Shown: positions 9,835 to 20,300, counted from the stretch's first letter. The stretch is 64,000 bases of DNA from CAWAVN01 sp963825075 (GCA_963825075.1 CAWGRX010000025.1:124001-188000); one strand, 5' to 3'. Translations and numbers: made by a program. The notes: a model not told the origin generated them from the sequence alone.

Positions 9835-10092
9835 TCAGCAGACGCGAATGTCATTCGTCAGCGAAAGCGAGGGCATGTCCCTGCCAACGATTTCCTTTTC
9901 GACCGCATCCAAGGCCGCGTGGGTGGCCAATTGCTTGGTGTAGTAGGTGGTGGTCTGCCCGGAAAGGATCACCTCTCCGTTAAACACATCCACCCGCAAC
10001 TCCCGAATTTGCCCCCCGGTGCGGTTCCGGATCACACGTTCGACCAGTTCGGTCAGTTCCGACGTTGCGTCAGACATCATTCGCAGGGTCAT
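9835..10092 (-). CDS. BON domain protein
   Basis: An 85-aa single BON-domain protein. The ATG at 10092 is preceded by GGGAGGAAAGAG, a strong Shine-Dalgarno. After a short N-terminus the sequence follows the BON pattern: ELTELVERVIRNRTGGQIRELRVDVFNGEVILSG, then the helix YYTKQLATHAALDAVE and a last strand. BON domains bind phospholipid membranes or act as periplasmic/stress accessory modules (OsmY type). No signal peptide is visible, so this copy is probably cytoplasmic. Planctomycetes carry many such single-domain versions of unknown role. It is isolated, with repeats on its downstream side and a long noncoding stretch upstream. Confidence 0.9.
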   Translation of the reverse strand: MTLRMMSDATSELTELVERVIRNRTGGQIRELRVDVFNGEVILSGQTTTYYTKQLATHAALDAVEKEIVGRDMPSLSLTNDIRVC

Positions 10093-10709
10093 ACTCTTTC
10101 CTCCCTGTTGAATAGAAACGGCGTTGAATGAGGCTTAAGCCCTTTGCCAAAGCCTGACTGCCGCAGGTTTCGTTTGGTTATTCGCTCGCTGGGAATTCCT
10201 CACTTGTCATGGCGAAAGGGAAGAAGGGTGAAGCTAGGGGCACCATACCCCAAACAACCACCGGCATGGTGGAAAAGCTGTGGTGTTTTTCGCCGGCTGT
10301 GGCGGCAAAAAAAAACGCGTGATTCACCCGTGTTAGCGTCCATCCGTGTTTGGCTACATCGCTTTCCTGATCAAAGTGGGAATGCTGTGAATGGGTAAAT
10401 AAAGGCCGGCTTATTGACCGGCGGGCGATAGAGAAGGTTGGGTGTTTCGGCTCGTCCAGGATGCTACAATGCTCACCAACCCATTGATTGATTCATGTGT
10501 TATCTTTCCTAATTTAGTGTTCCCCATTCGCAACGTCAAATGTTTTTGCTTTGAAAGTTTGAAATTCCGCAAACTTTCATAAATCATTGAATTTCATACA
10601 GTTATGTCTGAGCCTGTCATGTGACATCTTCGCTCAGTGAACCCAGTTTTTTACCCGGCATTCGTTAGGTTTTTCCCCGATTAGCTCGCGCCCCTTTTTG
10701 GAGGTCCCG
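10093..10709. other. Long intergenic region with a perfect hairpin
   Basis: About 600 bp without a supported gene between the divergent BON and M42 genes. The right half is AT-rich. GAAAGTTTG (10553-10561) and CAAACTTTC (10570-10578) form a perfect 9-bp stem with an 8-base loop and no T-run, so it is not an obvious terminator. No known riboswitch was recognised. Confidence 0.5.
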
Positions 10710-11772
10710 ATGGACAACGCTTCCCTGGAATTTCTGAAAAATCTCCTCAATTCGCCCGGACCGTCCGGCTACGAAGCCCGCATTCAGCAGGTGGTCCGCG
10801 ATTTCGCAACTCCTTTCGCCGACGAGATTAACACCGATTGGCACGGCAACGTCGCCGCCGCCGTCAACCCCGCCAGCCAGCCGCGAATCATGCTGGCCGG
10901 GCATTGCGACCAGATTGGGTTTCTTGTGCAGCATATCGACGAGATGGGCTTTCTCCGCGTGAGTCCCATCGGCGGATGGGACATGCAAATGCTGATCGGG
11001 CAGCGGCTCCAGGTCTGGACGAAAGCCGGCCCGGTCCTGGGCGTCATCGCCCGCAAAGCGATTCATCTCCTGACCGAAGAGGAACGCAAGCAGGTCCCCA
11101 AAATTCAGGAACTCTGGCTGGACATCGGGGCCAAGGACGAAGCCGAGGCCCGCGAAGCCGTTCAACATCGGCGACCCGGTGACGTTGGAACTCGGCTTTC
11201 ATCCGCTGCGAAACGATCTGGCAAGCGCTGCCGGCATGGACGACCGCGTGGGCGTGTGGGTCGTGATGGAAGCCTTACGGCTCATCCAAAAACAGAACCC
11301 AAAAGCCGGGGTCTTTGCCGTCTCCACGGTGCAGGAGGAAATCGGCCTCCGCGGCGCGAAAACCAGTGCCTTTACGATCGATCCCCAAGTCGGCATCGCG
11401 GTGGATGTGACCCACGCCACCGATTGTCCCGGCATCGACCAAAACCAATTCGGCCGCGTTGCCGTCGGCCAAGGTCCGGTCGTGTTCCGCGGGCCGAACG
11501 TCAACCCCGTCGTGTTCGAGACGCTTTCCCATCTTGCCCGGCAGCAGGAAATCCCGATTCAGGTCAACGGCATCTCGCGGGCGGCCTCCAACGATGGAAA
11601 CGTGATGCAAATCAACCGCGGCGGCGTGGCGACGGGCATCATCGGGATCCCCAACCGCTACATGCACAGCCCCGTCGAAATCGTGTCCCTCAAAGACCTG
11701 GAAAACGCCGCCCGCCTCATCGCCCAATTCTGCCTAAGCCTCGACGAAACCAGCGACCTGACCCCACGGTGA
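10710..11772 (+). CDS. M42 family metallopeptidase (frameshifted)
   Basis: Glutamyl/leucyl aminopeptidase-like metallopeptidase of family M42, a di-metal cytosolic exopeptidase. The ATG at 10710 follows GGAGG. The first frame carries LLNSPGPSGYEARIQ, IMLAGHCDQIGFLVQHID (metal-binding His/Asp) and GGWDMQMLIGQRL. The second frame carries IGDPVTLELGFHPL, SAAGMDDRVGVW (bridging Asp), VSTVQEEIGLRGAKTSAF (Glu pair), VDVTHATDCPG and the final His in IPNRYMHSPVEIVSLKDL. The two halves join if one T at 11161-11162 is removed (AVNIGDPVT). All expected ligands are present, so the break is either a sequencing error or a very recent mutation. Total length of about 353 aa matches the family. Confidence 0.9.
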
Positions 11773-11871
11773 CGGCTGTGATTTTTTTCGTAGCGGTGGC
11801 TTCCAGCCGCCGACTGGAGAGCACGGATCTCGCGAATTCCTCAAAAAGGTCGATATTAAACCGGAGCGCCC

Positions 11872-13551
11872 ATGAATTTCGCACACCGTTATCTGAGTTC
11901 TTTCTGCCTTGGTGCTTTCCTGCTTTCCAGCGGTTCCGTCATTGCTCAGGAATTGGCGGCGGATAAAGCCAATCTCAAGGGTTACCAGATCTCGAAACTC
12001 CAAGTCGGTCCGGGCGACTGGCCGCAGTGGGGCGGGTCTTCGCTTCGGAATAACACGCCCGTCGGAAAAAACATCCCCACCGACTGGGACGTCGACACGG
12101 GCAAGAACATCAAATGGCGGGCCAAGTTGGGATCGCAGACTTACAGTGGCCCCGTGGTGGCGAATGGGAAAGTCTATGTCGGCACGAACAACGCGGGCGG
12201 GTACATTGAGCGGTTTCCGTGGAACTTCAATGAGCAAGTCGATCTGGGCGTGCTGTTGTGCTTCGATGAAGAGACTGGCAAATTCCTCTGGCAACATTCC
12301 AACAAGAAACTGAAAACCGGCCGCAAGCACGATTGGCCGTACCAAGGTATTGTTTCCGTCCCGCTGATCGACGGCGATCGGCTGTGGTATGTGACTAACC
12401 GCGGCGAAGTCGTGTGCCTCGACACCGAAGGTTTCCGCGACAAGGAAAACGACGGCCCCTTTCAAAAGGAAGACGTCGAGGCGGAGAGAGAAGCGGACGT
12501 GGTGTGGAAGTTCGACATGATGGCCGAACTGGGCATCAGCCAGCATAACATCTGCAGTTGCTCGCTGACCTCGGCGGGGGACATTTTGTTTGTGGTCACC
12601 TCCAACGGCGTGGACGAAAGCCACATCAACATTCCCGCCCCGAACGCCCCCGCGTTTTTCGCCATCAACAAAAATACGGCCGAGGTATTATGGACCGACG
12701 ATTCGCCGAACAAGGGCTTACTCCACGGTTCGTGGTCTTCGCCGGCCTATGCCGTGTTGGGCGGGCGGCCGCAGGTCCTCTTTCCCGGCGGCGACGGTTG
12801 GCTGTATAGTTTCGATCCGAAAGGCGACGGCCGGGGCCACTCCCAATTGCTCTGGAAGTTCGACTGCAACCCCAAGGAAGCAAAATGGGATTTGGGCGGT
12901 CATGGTACTCGCAACGCTTTTATCACCATGCCGGTGATCTACGACAACAAAGTCTATGTCGCCACGGGAAAGGATCCGGAGCACGGCGACGGGCCGGGGC
13001 AACTGTGCTGCATCGATCCCACGAAAAAGCTCGACGGTTCGGACGTCAGCCCCACCGTGGCGGTCGATGCGGATGGCAAGCCTCTGCCCTTACGAAAAAT
13101 GCAACGCGTCGATCCCGAAGCGGGCGAAGCCGCCAAGCCCAATCCCGACTCAGCGATGGTTTGGAAGTACGAAAGTTTCGACATCGATGGAAACAGAGAC
13201 TTAGATTTTTACGAAACTATGCACCGCTCGTTGGGACACGTGGCGATCAAAGACGACTTGTTATTTATCGCGGACTTCGACGGTTTGCTGCATTGCGTGA
13301 ATGCCCAGACCGGCCGACCGCATTGGACGCATGACGTTTTCGCCGCCTGCTGGATGGCGTCGCCGCTGATCGTGGAGGATAAAGTTTACGTCGGCGATGA
13401 GGACGGCGATGTGGCCATCTTCCGCCTCTCCCCGAAAAAAGAGATTCTCAACACGGTGACCATGGACATTATGATTTACACGACGCCGATTGTTGCCAAC
13501 AATGTGCTCTTCATTGCGAACAAAAATACCTTATTTGCCATCGCAAAATAG
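11872..13551 (+). CDS. PQQ-type beta-propeller secreted protein
   Basis: A 559-aa exported protein. A signal peptide (MNFAHRYLSSFCLGAFLLSSGSVIAQ) precedes an eight-blade-type propeller of PQQ/quinoprotein-like repeats: DWPQWGGSSLRNNTP, NIKWRAKLGSQTYSGPVVANGKVYVGTNN, LLCFDEETGKFLWQH, WLYSFDP, LLHCVNAQTGRPHWTHDV and VYVGDEDGDVAIFRL. The repeated pattern 'G.VYVG..DG.L...D..TG...W' is clear. In planctomycetes these proteins (often called outer membrane protein assembly factor BamB-like or PQQ-binding-like) are abundant, and most lack the ligands needed for PQQ and metal, so scaffold rather than enzyme is the safer guess. It stands alone between the M42 gene and a toxin-antitoxin pair. Confidence 0.9.
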   Translation: MNFAHRYLSSFCLGAFLLSSGSVIAQELAADKANLKGYQISKLQVGPGDWPQWGGSSLRNNTPVGKNIPTDWDVDTGKNIKWRAKLGSQTYSGPVVANGKVYVGTNNAGGYIERFPWNFNEQVDLGVLLCFDEETGKFLWQHSNKKLKTGRKHDWPYQGIVSVPLIDGDRLWYVTNRGEVVCLDTEGFRDKENDGPFQKEDVEAEREADVVWKFDMMAELGISQHNICSCSLTSAGDILFVVTSNGVDESHINIPAPNAPAFFAINKNTAEVLWTDDSPNKGLLHGSWSSPAYAVLGGRPQVLFPGGDGWLYSFDPKGDGRGHSQLLWKFDCNPKEAKWDLGGHGTRNAFITMPVIYDNKVYVATGKDPEHGDGPGQLCCIDPTKKLDGSDVSPTVAVDADGKPLPLRKMQRVDPEAGEAAKPNPDSAMVWKYESFDIDGNRDLDFYETMHRSLGHVAIKDDLLFIADFDGLLHCVNAQTGRPHWTHDVFAACWMASPLIVEDKVYVGDEDGDVAIFRLSPKKEILNTVTMDIMIYTTPIVANNVLFIANKNTLFAIAK

Positions 13552-13578
13552 CGGCAGTGTTGCCCGAGGCTTCGCGCG

Positions 13579-13601
13579 TTGCCAAGCAGAGCTTGGCGAC
13601 C
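13579..13601. repeat. Small perfect hairpin after the PQQ gene
   Basis: GTTGCCAAGC, loop AGA, then GCTTGGCGAC gives a strong short hairpin 30 bases after the stop of the PQQ-propeller gene. There is no T-run directly after it. It may be a bidirectional transcript end or a short palindromic repeat. Confidence 0.5.
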
Positions 13602-13713
13602 AGTGCGTTCCCAAAAATCACAGGCTCTGACGATTGTGGAATTTCCTTGATTTGCTGAATCTCGAGGAAAACAATAGACCAGAGGCCGTGCCAAATTCTG
13701 AGGAGTCCCAAGT

Positions 13714-13929
13714 ATGAATATCACCAAAGAGCAACTTCAGGCCGCCGAACAGGGCCGGCCTGTGGAGATCGCAGACAGCGGAAAAGACTTCGTCCTCATC
13801 AGCCGGGAGCTGTACGACCGCATGAGGCATCGGAACTACGATGACAGCGAATGGACCGAAGACGAAATGATGCGCCTGGCAGCCGAAGCCGCCGAGGACC
13901 TGGACAACATGGATGAAATCAAACCATGA
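13714..13929 (+). CDS. Putative antitoxin of a MazF-type module
   Basis: A 71-aa acidic protein, ATG at 13714 behind TGAGGAG. The N-terminal part (ITKEQLQAAEQGRPVEIADSGKDFVLISRELYDRM) resembles the short prevent-host-death/RelB-like antitoxins common in planctomycetes. The C-terminal half is very acidic (DSEWTEDEMMRLAAEAAEDLDNMDE) and would suit toxin wrapping. Its stop overlaps the start of the next gene (ATGA), so the two are translationally coupled. The antitoxin role rests mainly on this arrangement with a MazF-like gene. Such pairs usually repress their own promoter; no operator was pinned down. Confidence 0.8.
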   Translation: MNITKEQLQAAEQGRPVEIADSGKDFVLISRELYDRMRHRNYDDSEWTEDEMMRLAAEAAEDLDNMDEIKP

Positions 13930-14282
13930 AGGTCAAGCGAGGCGACATCGTCACAGCCGATTATCCGCATTCGAGCGGTGCAGGGTCGAAAATTCGCCCT
14001 GTGCTTGTCATTCAGGACGATTATTACAATACGCGTATTGCCAATGTGGTCATTGCGAACATTACCTCGAACCTGAAGAATGCCAATGACAAGGCTCAGC
14101 TTTTGATCGAAGTCTCCACGCAGGAAGGGATAAAATCTGGCCTTCGCACGGATTCCGTCGTTTCGTGCATCAATCTCGCAACGATTCGGACTGATAAAAT
14201 CCAGAACAAAATTGGCGAACTGTCCGACCTGGCAATGAAAAACATCGACGAGTGCTTGAAAGCGGCCTTGGGGATTGCTTGA
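13926..14282 (+). CDS. PemK/MazF-family toxin (endoribonuclease)
   Basis: A 118-aa protein of the PemK/MazF family, which are sequence-specific mRNA interferases. It opens KVKRGDIVTADYPHSSGAGSKIRPVLVIQDD, the typical first strand with RGDI, the Gly-rich loop and KIRPVLVI. VVIANITSN and the later RTDSVVSCINLATI block, containing the conserved Ser/Asp-region of the second core strand, follow. Length is normal for MazF. It overlaps the upstream acidic antitoxin by four bases (ATGA). Both genes are intact, so the module may be functional. Confidence 0.93.
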   Translation: MKVKRGDIVTADYPHSSGAGSKIRPVLVIQDDYYNTRIANVVIANITSNLKNANDKAQLLIEVSTQEGIKSGLRTDSVVSCINLATIRTDKIQNKIGELSDLAMKNIDECLKAALGIA

Positions 14283-14540
14283 AAAGACGACGACATATTC
14301 GAGCCAATTTCCCCCCTTGTTTTGAATCTCGTGCTTGACGTGTTATTTTGAACACAAAGAATTCCCGATGAGATCCAGCGTGTTCCAACCTGGATTCCAG
14401 GCAAAACCGCTCCGATCCGCCTCTAACCTTGTCACAAAGCCTCTTGTCGGGTTTGGGGGCATCGGATAAACTTGGTTAGTTTGGGGATTTCCTCCCGATT
14501 TGCCATTTTAGACTACGTTCGTAGAGATCGGATCCGGCTC

Positions 14541-16595
14541 ATGAGAATCAAAGCTCCCATACGCACCGCAGGGTTTCTCACGTTGATTATGGGGGCATTT
14601 GCCGCCTGTGGCTTCATTGCCAACGCCTATTCCGGGCCGAGCGACGCCGATGCGGAAACGACCAAGCTCGTCGCGGACATGATCACCCGCTTCCACATCA
14701 GCCAGAAACCGATCGACGATGCCGTGTCCAAGCAGCTCTTGAACCGATTCATCGAGCAATTGGACCCGCAAAAGCTGTACTTCACCCAAAGCGACATCGC
14801 CGAGTTCGACAAATCCAAGACGAAACTCGACGACGAGATCAAAGACGGCGACGTGAAATTCGCCTACGACGTGTACGACCGCTACCATAAGCTGATGCAG
14901 GACCGCATGAAGTTGGCCCACAAATTGATCGATTCCGATTTCGATTTCACTCGCGACGAGACGATGATCACCGATGCCGACGATCTCGATTGGGCGAAAA
15001 CGCAGCAGGAAATCGACGACCGCTGGCGGAAGCGGATCAAGTACGACATGTTGCTGCTCAAGCTCGACGGCACGAAACTCGATGAGGCTCGCAAACGTCT
15101 GAACAAACGATATGATAACATCGAGTCCATGCTGAACCAGATCGACGACAGCGAAAAGCTGGAGACCTACCTGTCTTCGCTGACGCACTGTTTCGATCCG
15201 CATTCCAGCTACATGTCGCCGGAATCCAACGATGACTTCCAAATCCAAATGCGGCTCCGGCTGCAGGGCATCGGGGCGGCGCTCGGCTCGGAAGACGGCT
15301 ACACCGTGGTCCGCCAGATCGTGCCCGGCGGCGCGGCCGACAAGGACAAACGGCTGAAGGTTGGCGACAAGATTATCGGCGTCGGCCAGGCCGAGGGCGA
15401 TATTACCGACATCGTGGAAATGAAGCTGTCCCGCGTGGTGCGGCTGATCCGTGGCGAAGCCGGCTCCAAAGTCCGCCTGCAAGTCAAACCCAAAGCCTCG
15501 CCCAACGAAGTCAAAGTCTATGAACTGACCCGGCAGGTGATCGAACTCAAGTCCTCCGAGGTCAAAGGCGAAATCATCGAGGCCAAGGACTGGATCCAAG
15601 GCGGCACCGGGCGGATCGGCGTCATCAATATCCCCTCCTTCTACCGCGACTTTGAAGCCTTCCGCCGGGGGGATCCGGATGCCAAAAGCACCTCCCGCGA
15701 CGTTCGCAAAGTCCTCGATAACTTCCGCAAACAGGGCGGCGTGGATGCGGTGATCGTCGATCTCCGCATGAACGGCGGCGGGGCGTTGAGCGAAGCCATC
15801 GAAGTCACCGGGCTGTTCATCAACGATGGCCCCGTGGTGATGGTCAAAGAGCTAAACGGCAAAACGATCTCCCACGATGACACCGAAGACGGCGTGGCCT
15901 ACGGCGGTCCCTTGGTCGTCGTCTGCAACCGCCTGTCGGCCTCGGCTTCGGAAATCTTCGCAGGGGCCATTAAGGATTACGGCCGGGGCATCATCGTGGG
16001 CGACACCACGACCCATGGCAAAGGCACCGTGCAAAACGTGATGCCCGTCACCCGGCAACTCTTCAAATTCCTCCAACCCGACGACCGCGGCGCCCTCAAG
16101 TTGACCATCAACCAGTTCTACCGCGTCAACGGCCGCAGCACCCAGAACGACGGCGTACATTCCGACGTCGTCCTGCCTTCGCTGATCGACCACATGGACC
16201 TGGGCGAATCCTTCATGGACAACGCCCTCAAAGCCAGCAAGGTCGATCCGATCAAGCACGACAACTACGGCATGACCAAGGACGATTGGATCAAGGAACT
16301 CAAGCAAAAAAGCCAAAAACGCGTCGCCGGCGACGAGGAGTTCCAAAAAGTCGAAAAGCGGATCGCCAAGTTCCTCGAACGCAAGAACCGCGAAACCGTC
16401 TCTCTGAACGAAGAAGTCCTCAAGAAAGAACAGACGGAGGACAAGAAACTCGACGATGCGGAGCAAGAGGGCAAAAAGAACGAGGACGGCAAAGAGCCGC
16501 CCATCTTCGAGAAGGAATACTACAACAAGGAACTGGTCCACATCACCAGCGACTACATGTCCCAGGTGAAAGAACTCAAAACCGCGAAGAACTAA
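14541..16595 (+). CDS. Carboxy-terminal (tail-specific) processing protease
   Basis: A 684-aa periplasmic serine protease of family S41, of the Prc/Tsp kind. The ATG at 14541 gives an N-terminal hydrophobic anchor or signal (TAGFLTLIMGAFAACGFIANAYS). The tail-specific-protease N-terminal domain follows (LLNRFIEQLDPQKLYFTQSDI). A PDZ domain spans about residues 235-330 (GIGAALGSEDGYTVVRQIV ... GDKIIGVGQ). The protease core has the Ser in SASASEIFAGA (about residue 468) and the Lys in THGKGTVQ (about 494), the expected Ser-Lys dyad. The charged C-terminal region (KKEQTEDKKLDDAEQEGKK) is typical of the long Prc type. It degrades misfolded or tagged envelope proteins by recognising C-termini. A strong terminator follows. 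Confidence 0.93.
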   Translation: MRIKAPIRTAGFLTLIMGAFAACGFIANAYSGPSDADAETTKLVADMITRFHISQKPIDDAVSKQLLNRFIEQLDPQKLYFTQSDIAEFDKSKTKLDDEIKDGDVKFAYDVYDRYHKLMQDRMKLAHKLIDSDFDFTRDETMITDADDLDWAKTQQEIDDRWRKRIKYDMLLLKLDGTKLDEARKRLNKRYDNIESMLNQIDDSEKLETYLSSLTHCFDPHSSYMSPESNDDFQIQMRLRLQGIGAALGSEDGYTVVRQIVPGGAADKDKRLKVGDKIIGVGQAEGDITDIVEMKLSRVVRLIRGEAGSKVRLQVKPKASPNEVKVYELTRQVIELKSSEVKGEIIEAKDWIQGGTGRIGVINIPSFYRDFEAFRRGDPDAKSTSRDVRKVLDNFRKQGGVDAVIVDLRMNGGGALSEAIEVTGLFINDGPVVMVKELNGKTISHDDTEDGVAYGGPLVVVCNRLSASASEIFAGAIKDYGRGIIVGDTTTHGKGTVQNVMPVTRQLFKFLQPDDRGALKLTINQFYRVNGRSTQNDGVHSDVVLPSLIDHMDLGESFMDNALKASKVDPIKHDNYGMTKDDWIKELKQKSQKRVAGDEEFQKVEKRIAKFLERKNRETVSLNEEVLKKEQTEDKKLDDAEQEGKKNEDGKEPPIFEKEYYNKELVHITSDYMSQVKELKTAKN

Positions 16596-16615
16596 CCCGT
16601 TCCTCCAATGGCAAA

Positions 16616-16657
16616 ACCGCCCGGCGCGTTCTCGCAGCACGCCGGGCGGTTTTTTTG
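16616..16657 (+). terminator. Rho-independent terminator of the S41 protease gene
   Basis: ACCGCCCGGCG (16616-16626) pairs perfectly with CGCCGGGCGGT (16640-16650) across a 13-base loop, and a run of seven T follows directly. It lies 20 bases after the protease stop codon. Confidence 0.95.
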
Positions 16658-17106
16658 TCGATTCGGGCCTCAGAGGTTCTAGGAGGAAATCGATCCTCTC
16701 TTCAGATCAAATCCCGATTGCCAAGAGGTCCAGTTCGTCGTCATCAAGGATCACTTAAAGAATAATTGTCGCATTTATTAGCCGCAGGGGGGCACCGCCC
16801 GCAGGGTGGTCCGCCCCGGTTCCCGGAGAGAACCGGACGCTAGCGCGTTGCGGCTGAGAATCGGACAGTTTTTTCTCGAACGGTCCTAAGCGACTCGAGC
16901 CCCTCCACACTGCTCGCGTGCATAACGCGCGTCTTCCTTCACCAGAGGGAAGTCCGGGGTTGGGTTTTCTGGGCTTCGTCTTCTGATTAGAATTGCCTAT
17001 CAGCGCCACCTGCCGGGTGTCCCTTTCAAATCCAGATGATGGCGGTTGCCAAGCAATTTCAGTCAGAATCAGGCGATTTCCATAACTCCCTGTAATGAAA
17101 GGCTTT
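16658..17106. other. Intergenic region with an outer REP-like repeat
   Basis: About 450 bp between the protease terminator and the tRNA. It includes a repeat at about 16780-16857 (AGCCGCAGGGGGGCACCGCC ... CTAGCGCGTTGCGGCTGA) that matches the outer repeat at 47146-47219 and, more loosely, 9406-9452. No gene was found. Confidence 0.6.
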
Positions 17107-17180
17107 GCCCTCGTAGCTCAATAGGATAGAGCGTCGGATTCCTAATCCGAAGGTTGTGGGTTCGATTCCCGCCGGGGGTA
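17107..17180 (+). tRNA. tRNA-Arg (anticodon CCT)
   Basis: A complete cloverleaf can be drawn. The acceptor arm pairs GCCCTCG with CGGGGGT, with discriminator A at 17180. The D-arm is GCTC/GAGC. The anticodon stem TCGGA/TCCGA encloses TTCCTAA, which puts CCT at the anticodon. The T-arm is GTGGG TTCGATT CCCGC. CCA is not encoded. It lies just 3' of the EssC-like ATPase gene, which runs towards it from the other strand. Confidence 0.95.
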
Positions 17181-17356
17181 TTGGAAAGAAAAGCTGGAAC
17201 TCCTGGCGAGGGATTCCGGCTTTTTTCGCGATGTGGGATTGCTGCGATTCTTTCCTGTTCCTCCAACGACAGGGAATAACTCCACGGCTCACGCCTAAAC
17301 GATTTTCAAGCCGCCTTCGGCTCAGGTTTTTCCGTGTCTCTGTGGTTGCCTCCGCC

Positions 17357-20300
17357 CTAGCTGATGGTGATGTCGTTAATGTCGTCGAGGGCTTCGAGGG
17401 GTTCTGCGCTGTTTGTTGCGTCGTCGCCGGGGCGGAGTTGGCCGCTGACCCAGGCGAGCCAATCGTCCGACGGCCGGCCGTACGGGCGGAATTTTTCCGT
17501 CGTGCCTTGGTCGTCGCGGTAGAGGATCGCCCGGTGCTGGCCCAACCGGCTCGCGGCGGGGCCGTCAATCAGGCTGCTGGAGTCGCCCGCGCTCATCTGG
17601 AACGCGACTCGCATCTCAAACTCGCGGAGCAGTTGCCGGCCCAAAGCCCGGTCCACGTTGTTGTATGAGTTGGACCACAGAATGACGTGCACGCCCACCG
17701 CGGCCCCTTCGCGGAGAATTTCCCCAAAAGCTGGCTGGGCGGATTTCGGTTTGTCCTTGTTGCCGAAACCGCCCAGGCCGAAATCGTCCTCGGACTTCGC
17801 CAGCTCGCGGTAGCGGGACAGATCGAATACCACGAGAAACAACGGCGGAAAGGCTCGGCCCGTGGCGTCCTGTCGGCGGGTGATCTCTTCGCGAATCGCC
17901 GCCAGCGTTTCCCCGACCGCGTGGAAATCCACCGCCAAAATCCGATGCGGAACCGCATCACATACCCGCCGCCAATCGTCCTCGGCCGCGGCTTCCCCGG
18001 CATGACCGTTCAAGAGATACGCAAACGGCAGTGAAGAATCCTCCGTTTCCTCGATGGCCGGAACTTGGGCGGCCAGACCAATCAGGCAAGTCGTCATCAA
18101 ACCCGTAGCCGGCGGCATGTCGGTGCCCACGATCAGCAAATGGCTCGCCGGTTGCGGGCGGAAGGTCACGGCGGTGGAGCGGGTGATCGAAACCGGCTCG
18201 CCGACCCATCCACGAACGACCGCTGGCGGGGAATGGGGATCGAGTTCGCCGGCAAATTCGATTTGCTCGCTGAGGGCCAGATTGCGAGCCGGGTCCGCGG
18301 GAAGATTGCCTTCAAACACGATCATCGGTCCGCTTGGCAAACCCTCGGCCTCGCGCGATCGGCAAGCGGGCGGAGGAGTTTGTCGCGTTCCTCATCGCCG
18401 AGCCAGGAAATCTGAAACAGGCTGTTGCCTTCCAGCATGCCGTTGGCATCGTTGTAGATCGCTTCGCCGGGCCGGGTCAAGAGGCGAGCGGCGGTGTTGT
18501 CTTCACTCAGAATCAAATGCGCGTCGGTCTCGCTGCACTGGAGGGCGATCCGCACGGCCATCTGGCTGATGGTCGTCCGCGCCAACGAATACGCCCCGCC
18601 TAACGTTTGCGATCCCAAGAGCACGTGAATCCCAAACGCCCGCCCCTGCCGAACCAGCCGATCCAACAAGAGCGACGCCGTCTGATAAACGCGGTCGTCC
18701 TCGGTGAAGAACTCTTGAAACTCATCGACGACCAGGAGAATGCGGGGCATGGACACGTCGGGGACGTTATTGCGGAAACTTTGAATGTCCTGCACGCCAT
18801 GCTCGCGGAACAGTTCGCCGCGTTCCTTGAGAATGCCGTCCAAACGTTCCAGCACGCTCACGCCGAATTCGCGGTCGCTTTCGATGGCGATCACGCGGGC
18901 GTGCGGGAGTTTGAGCGTGGCATACGTCTTGAACTCCACGCCTTTCTTGAAGTCGATCAGATAAAACTCGATCTCGTCCGGACTGTAATTGAGGGCCAGG
19001 TTCGTCACCAAGACATGGAGCAGCGTCGATTTCCCCGAACCGGTTTTTCCGGCGACGAGCACATGCTGCGAAGTGCCCAAGCCGAGGGCGAGATGTTGAA
19101 GCTTCGTTGCCCCGGATCGGCCGAGGGCGACATCGACCGTCCGGCGGCTGTCGGATTTCCAGATGCGGTCTTCGCCGGGGCAGATGCGATAAAACGGCAC
19201 TTCCACCCGGCGAATCGAGCGCGAGAGATCGCCCAGCTTGCGGACGAGGTTCGTAAACTCGGCCGGCTCCGGCGGCGGGTCGGGAAGCAGCGGCACCGGA
19301 GCATTGCCAAACTCATCCGTCACGAAACTGCCCTGATCCCAGCGGAAGACCGTCGCATTGGCTTCCACGTCGGACAATTGAAACCCGCGGGGCATTTGCT
19401 GCCGGGTATCGACGCTCATCAACAGATACACGCCGCACCGCGGGCCGCTGGAGGCGATGCTCGCCAACCGCTGGGCCGCCCGTTCGCTGAAGCCCTGCGG
19501 AAATCCCGCCACCACCAGAATTCGATAAGGTTCCGCGACCTCGCCGGCTTTCTGGTTGTATTCTTCGATCGTTTCAAACTCGTTCCGCAGGTATTTCTGG
19601 AACACGTTTTCCAAATGCTCGGTGAGCTTGGCGAGTTGCTCTTCGATATGGGCGGTCTCGGTCCAGATGCGGTTCGTGATGAGCAGTTCATCGTAATCCG
19701 CCAGGTGCATAAACGCCGAGAACGGCTCGCCTAGACCCACCGGATCGCAAATCGTCAGCCGCACCGTCGCTGGCGGCAGCGAGGACATCAACCTGAGGAG
19801 CGCGGCTTGCTGAACGGCAACCGCTTCGCCGCGCCCGCCGGTCGCCGTCTTTAAGACAAACGACGGCGAATGCGGAAACGGCAACACCGCCGGCAGCGAA
19901 AACGCCGGTTCGCCTGGCGGACGTAACTCCGCTTCGCTCGGCAAGCCGCGGGGCATGCGGTTCAAATCCAAAACATACGAACCGATGCGAATGCCTTCAG
20001 GAATTTCCGTCGGCGGCTGCCAGCTTTCCTCCAAGATTTCCGACCAACTTTGAAATCGCTGCCGGCTTTGTTCGCTGAGCGCGTCGCTCTCTTGCCGAAT
20101 TTGATCGAGGGCCGCGGTCCATGCCGTTTGCATTTCGGCTTTGCACTGGGTGATCTGGCGATTCTTTTCCGCCTCTTGCCGGGCGAGTTCGCTGGCCAGC
20201 CGATCGCGATCGGCCTGAAAGGATTGATGAATCCGTGCCAGTTCCTGTTGATGCCAGCCATCCGCGGCGGTTCGGGCACCGTCGTGATTTTCGTTCGCGG

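Noticed and set aside
10500..10700. A riboswitch or small RNA in the AT-rich region before the M42 gene
   Set aside because: One perfect hairpin is present, but no known aptamer pattern or terminator/antiterminator pair could be identified by eye.
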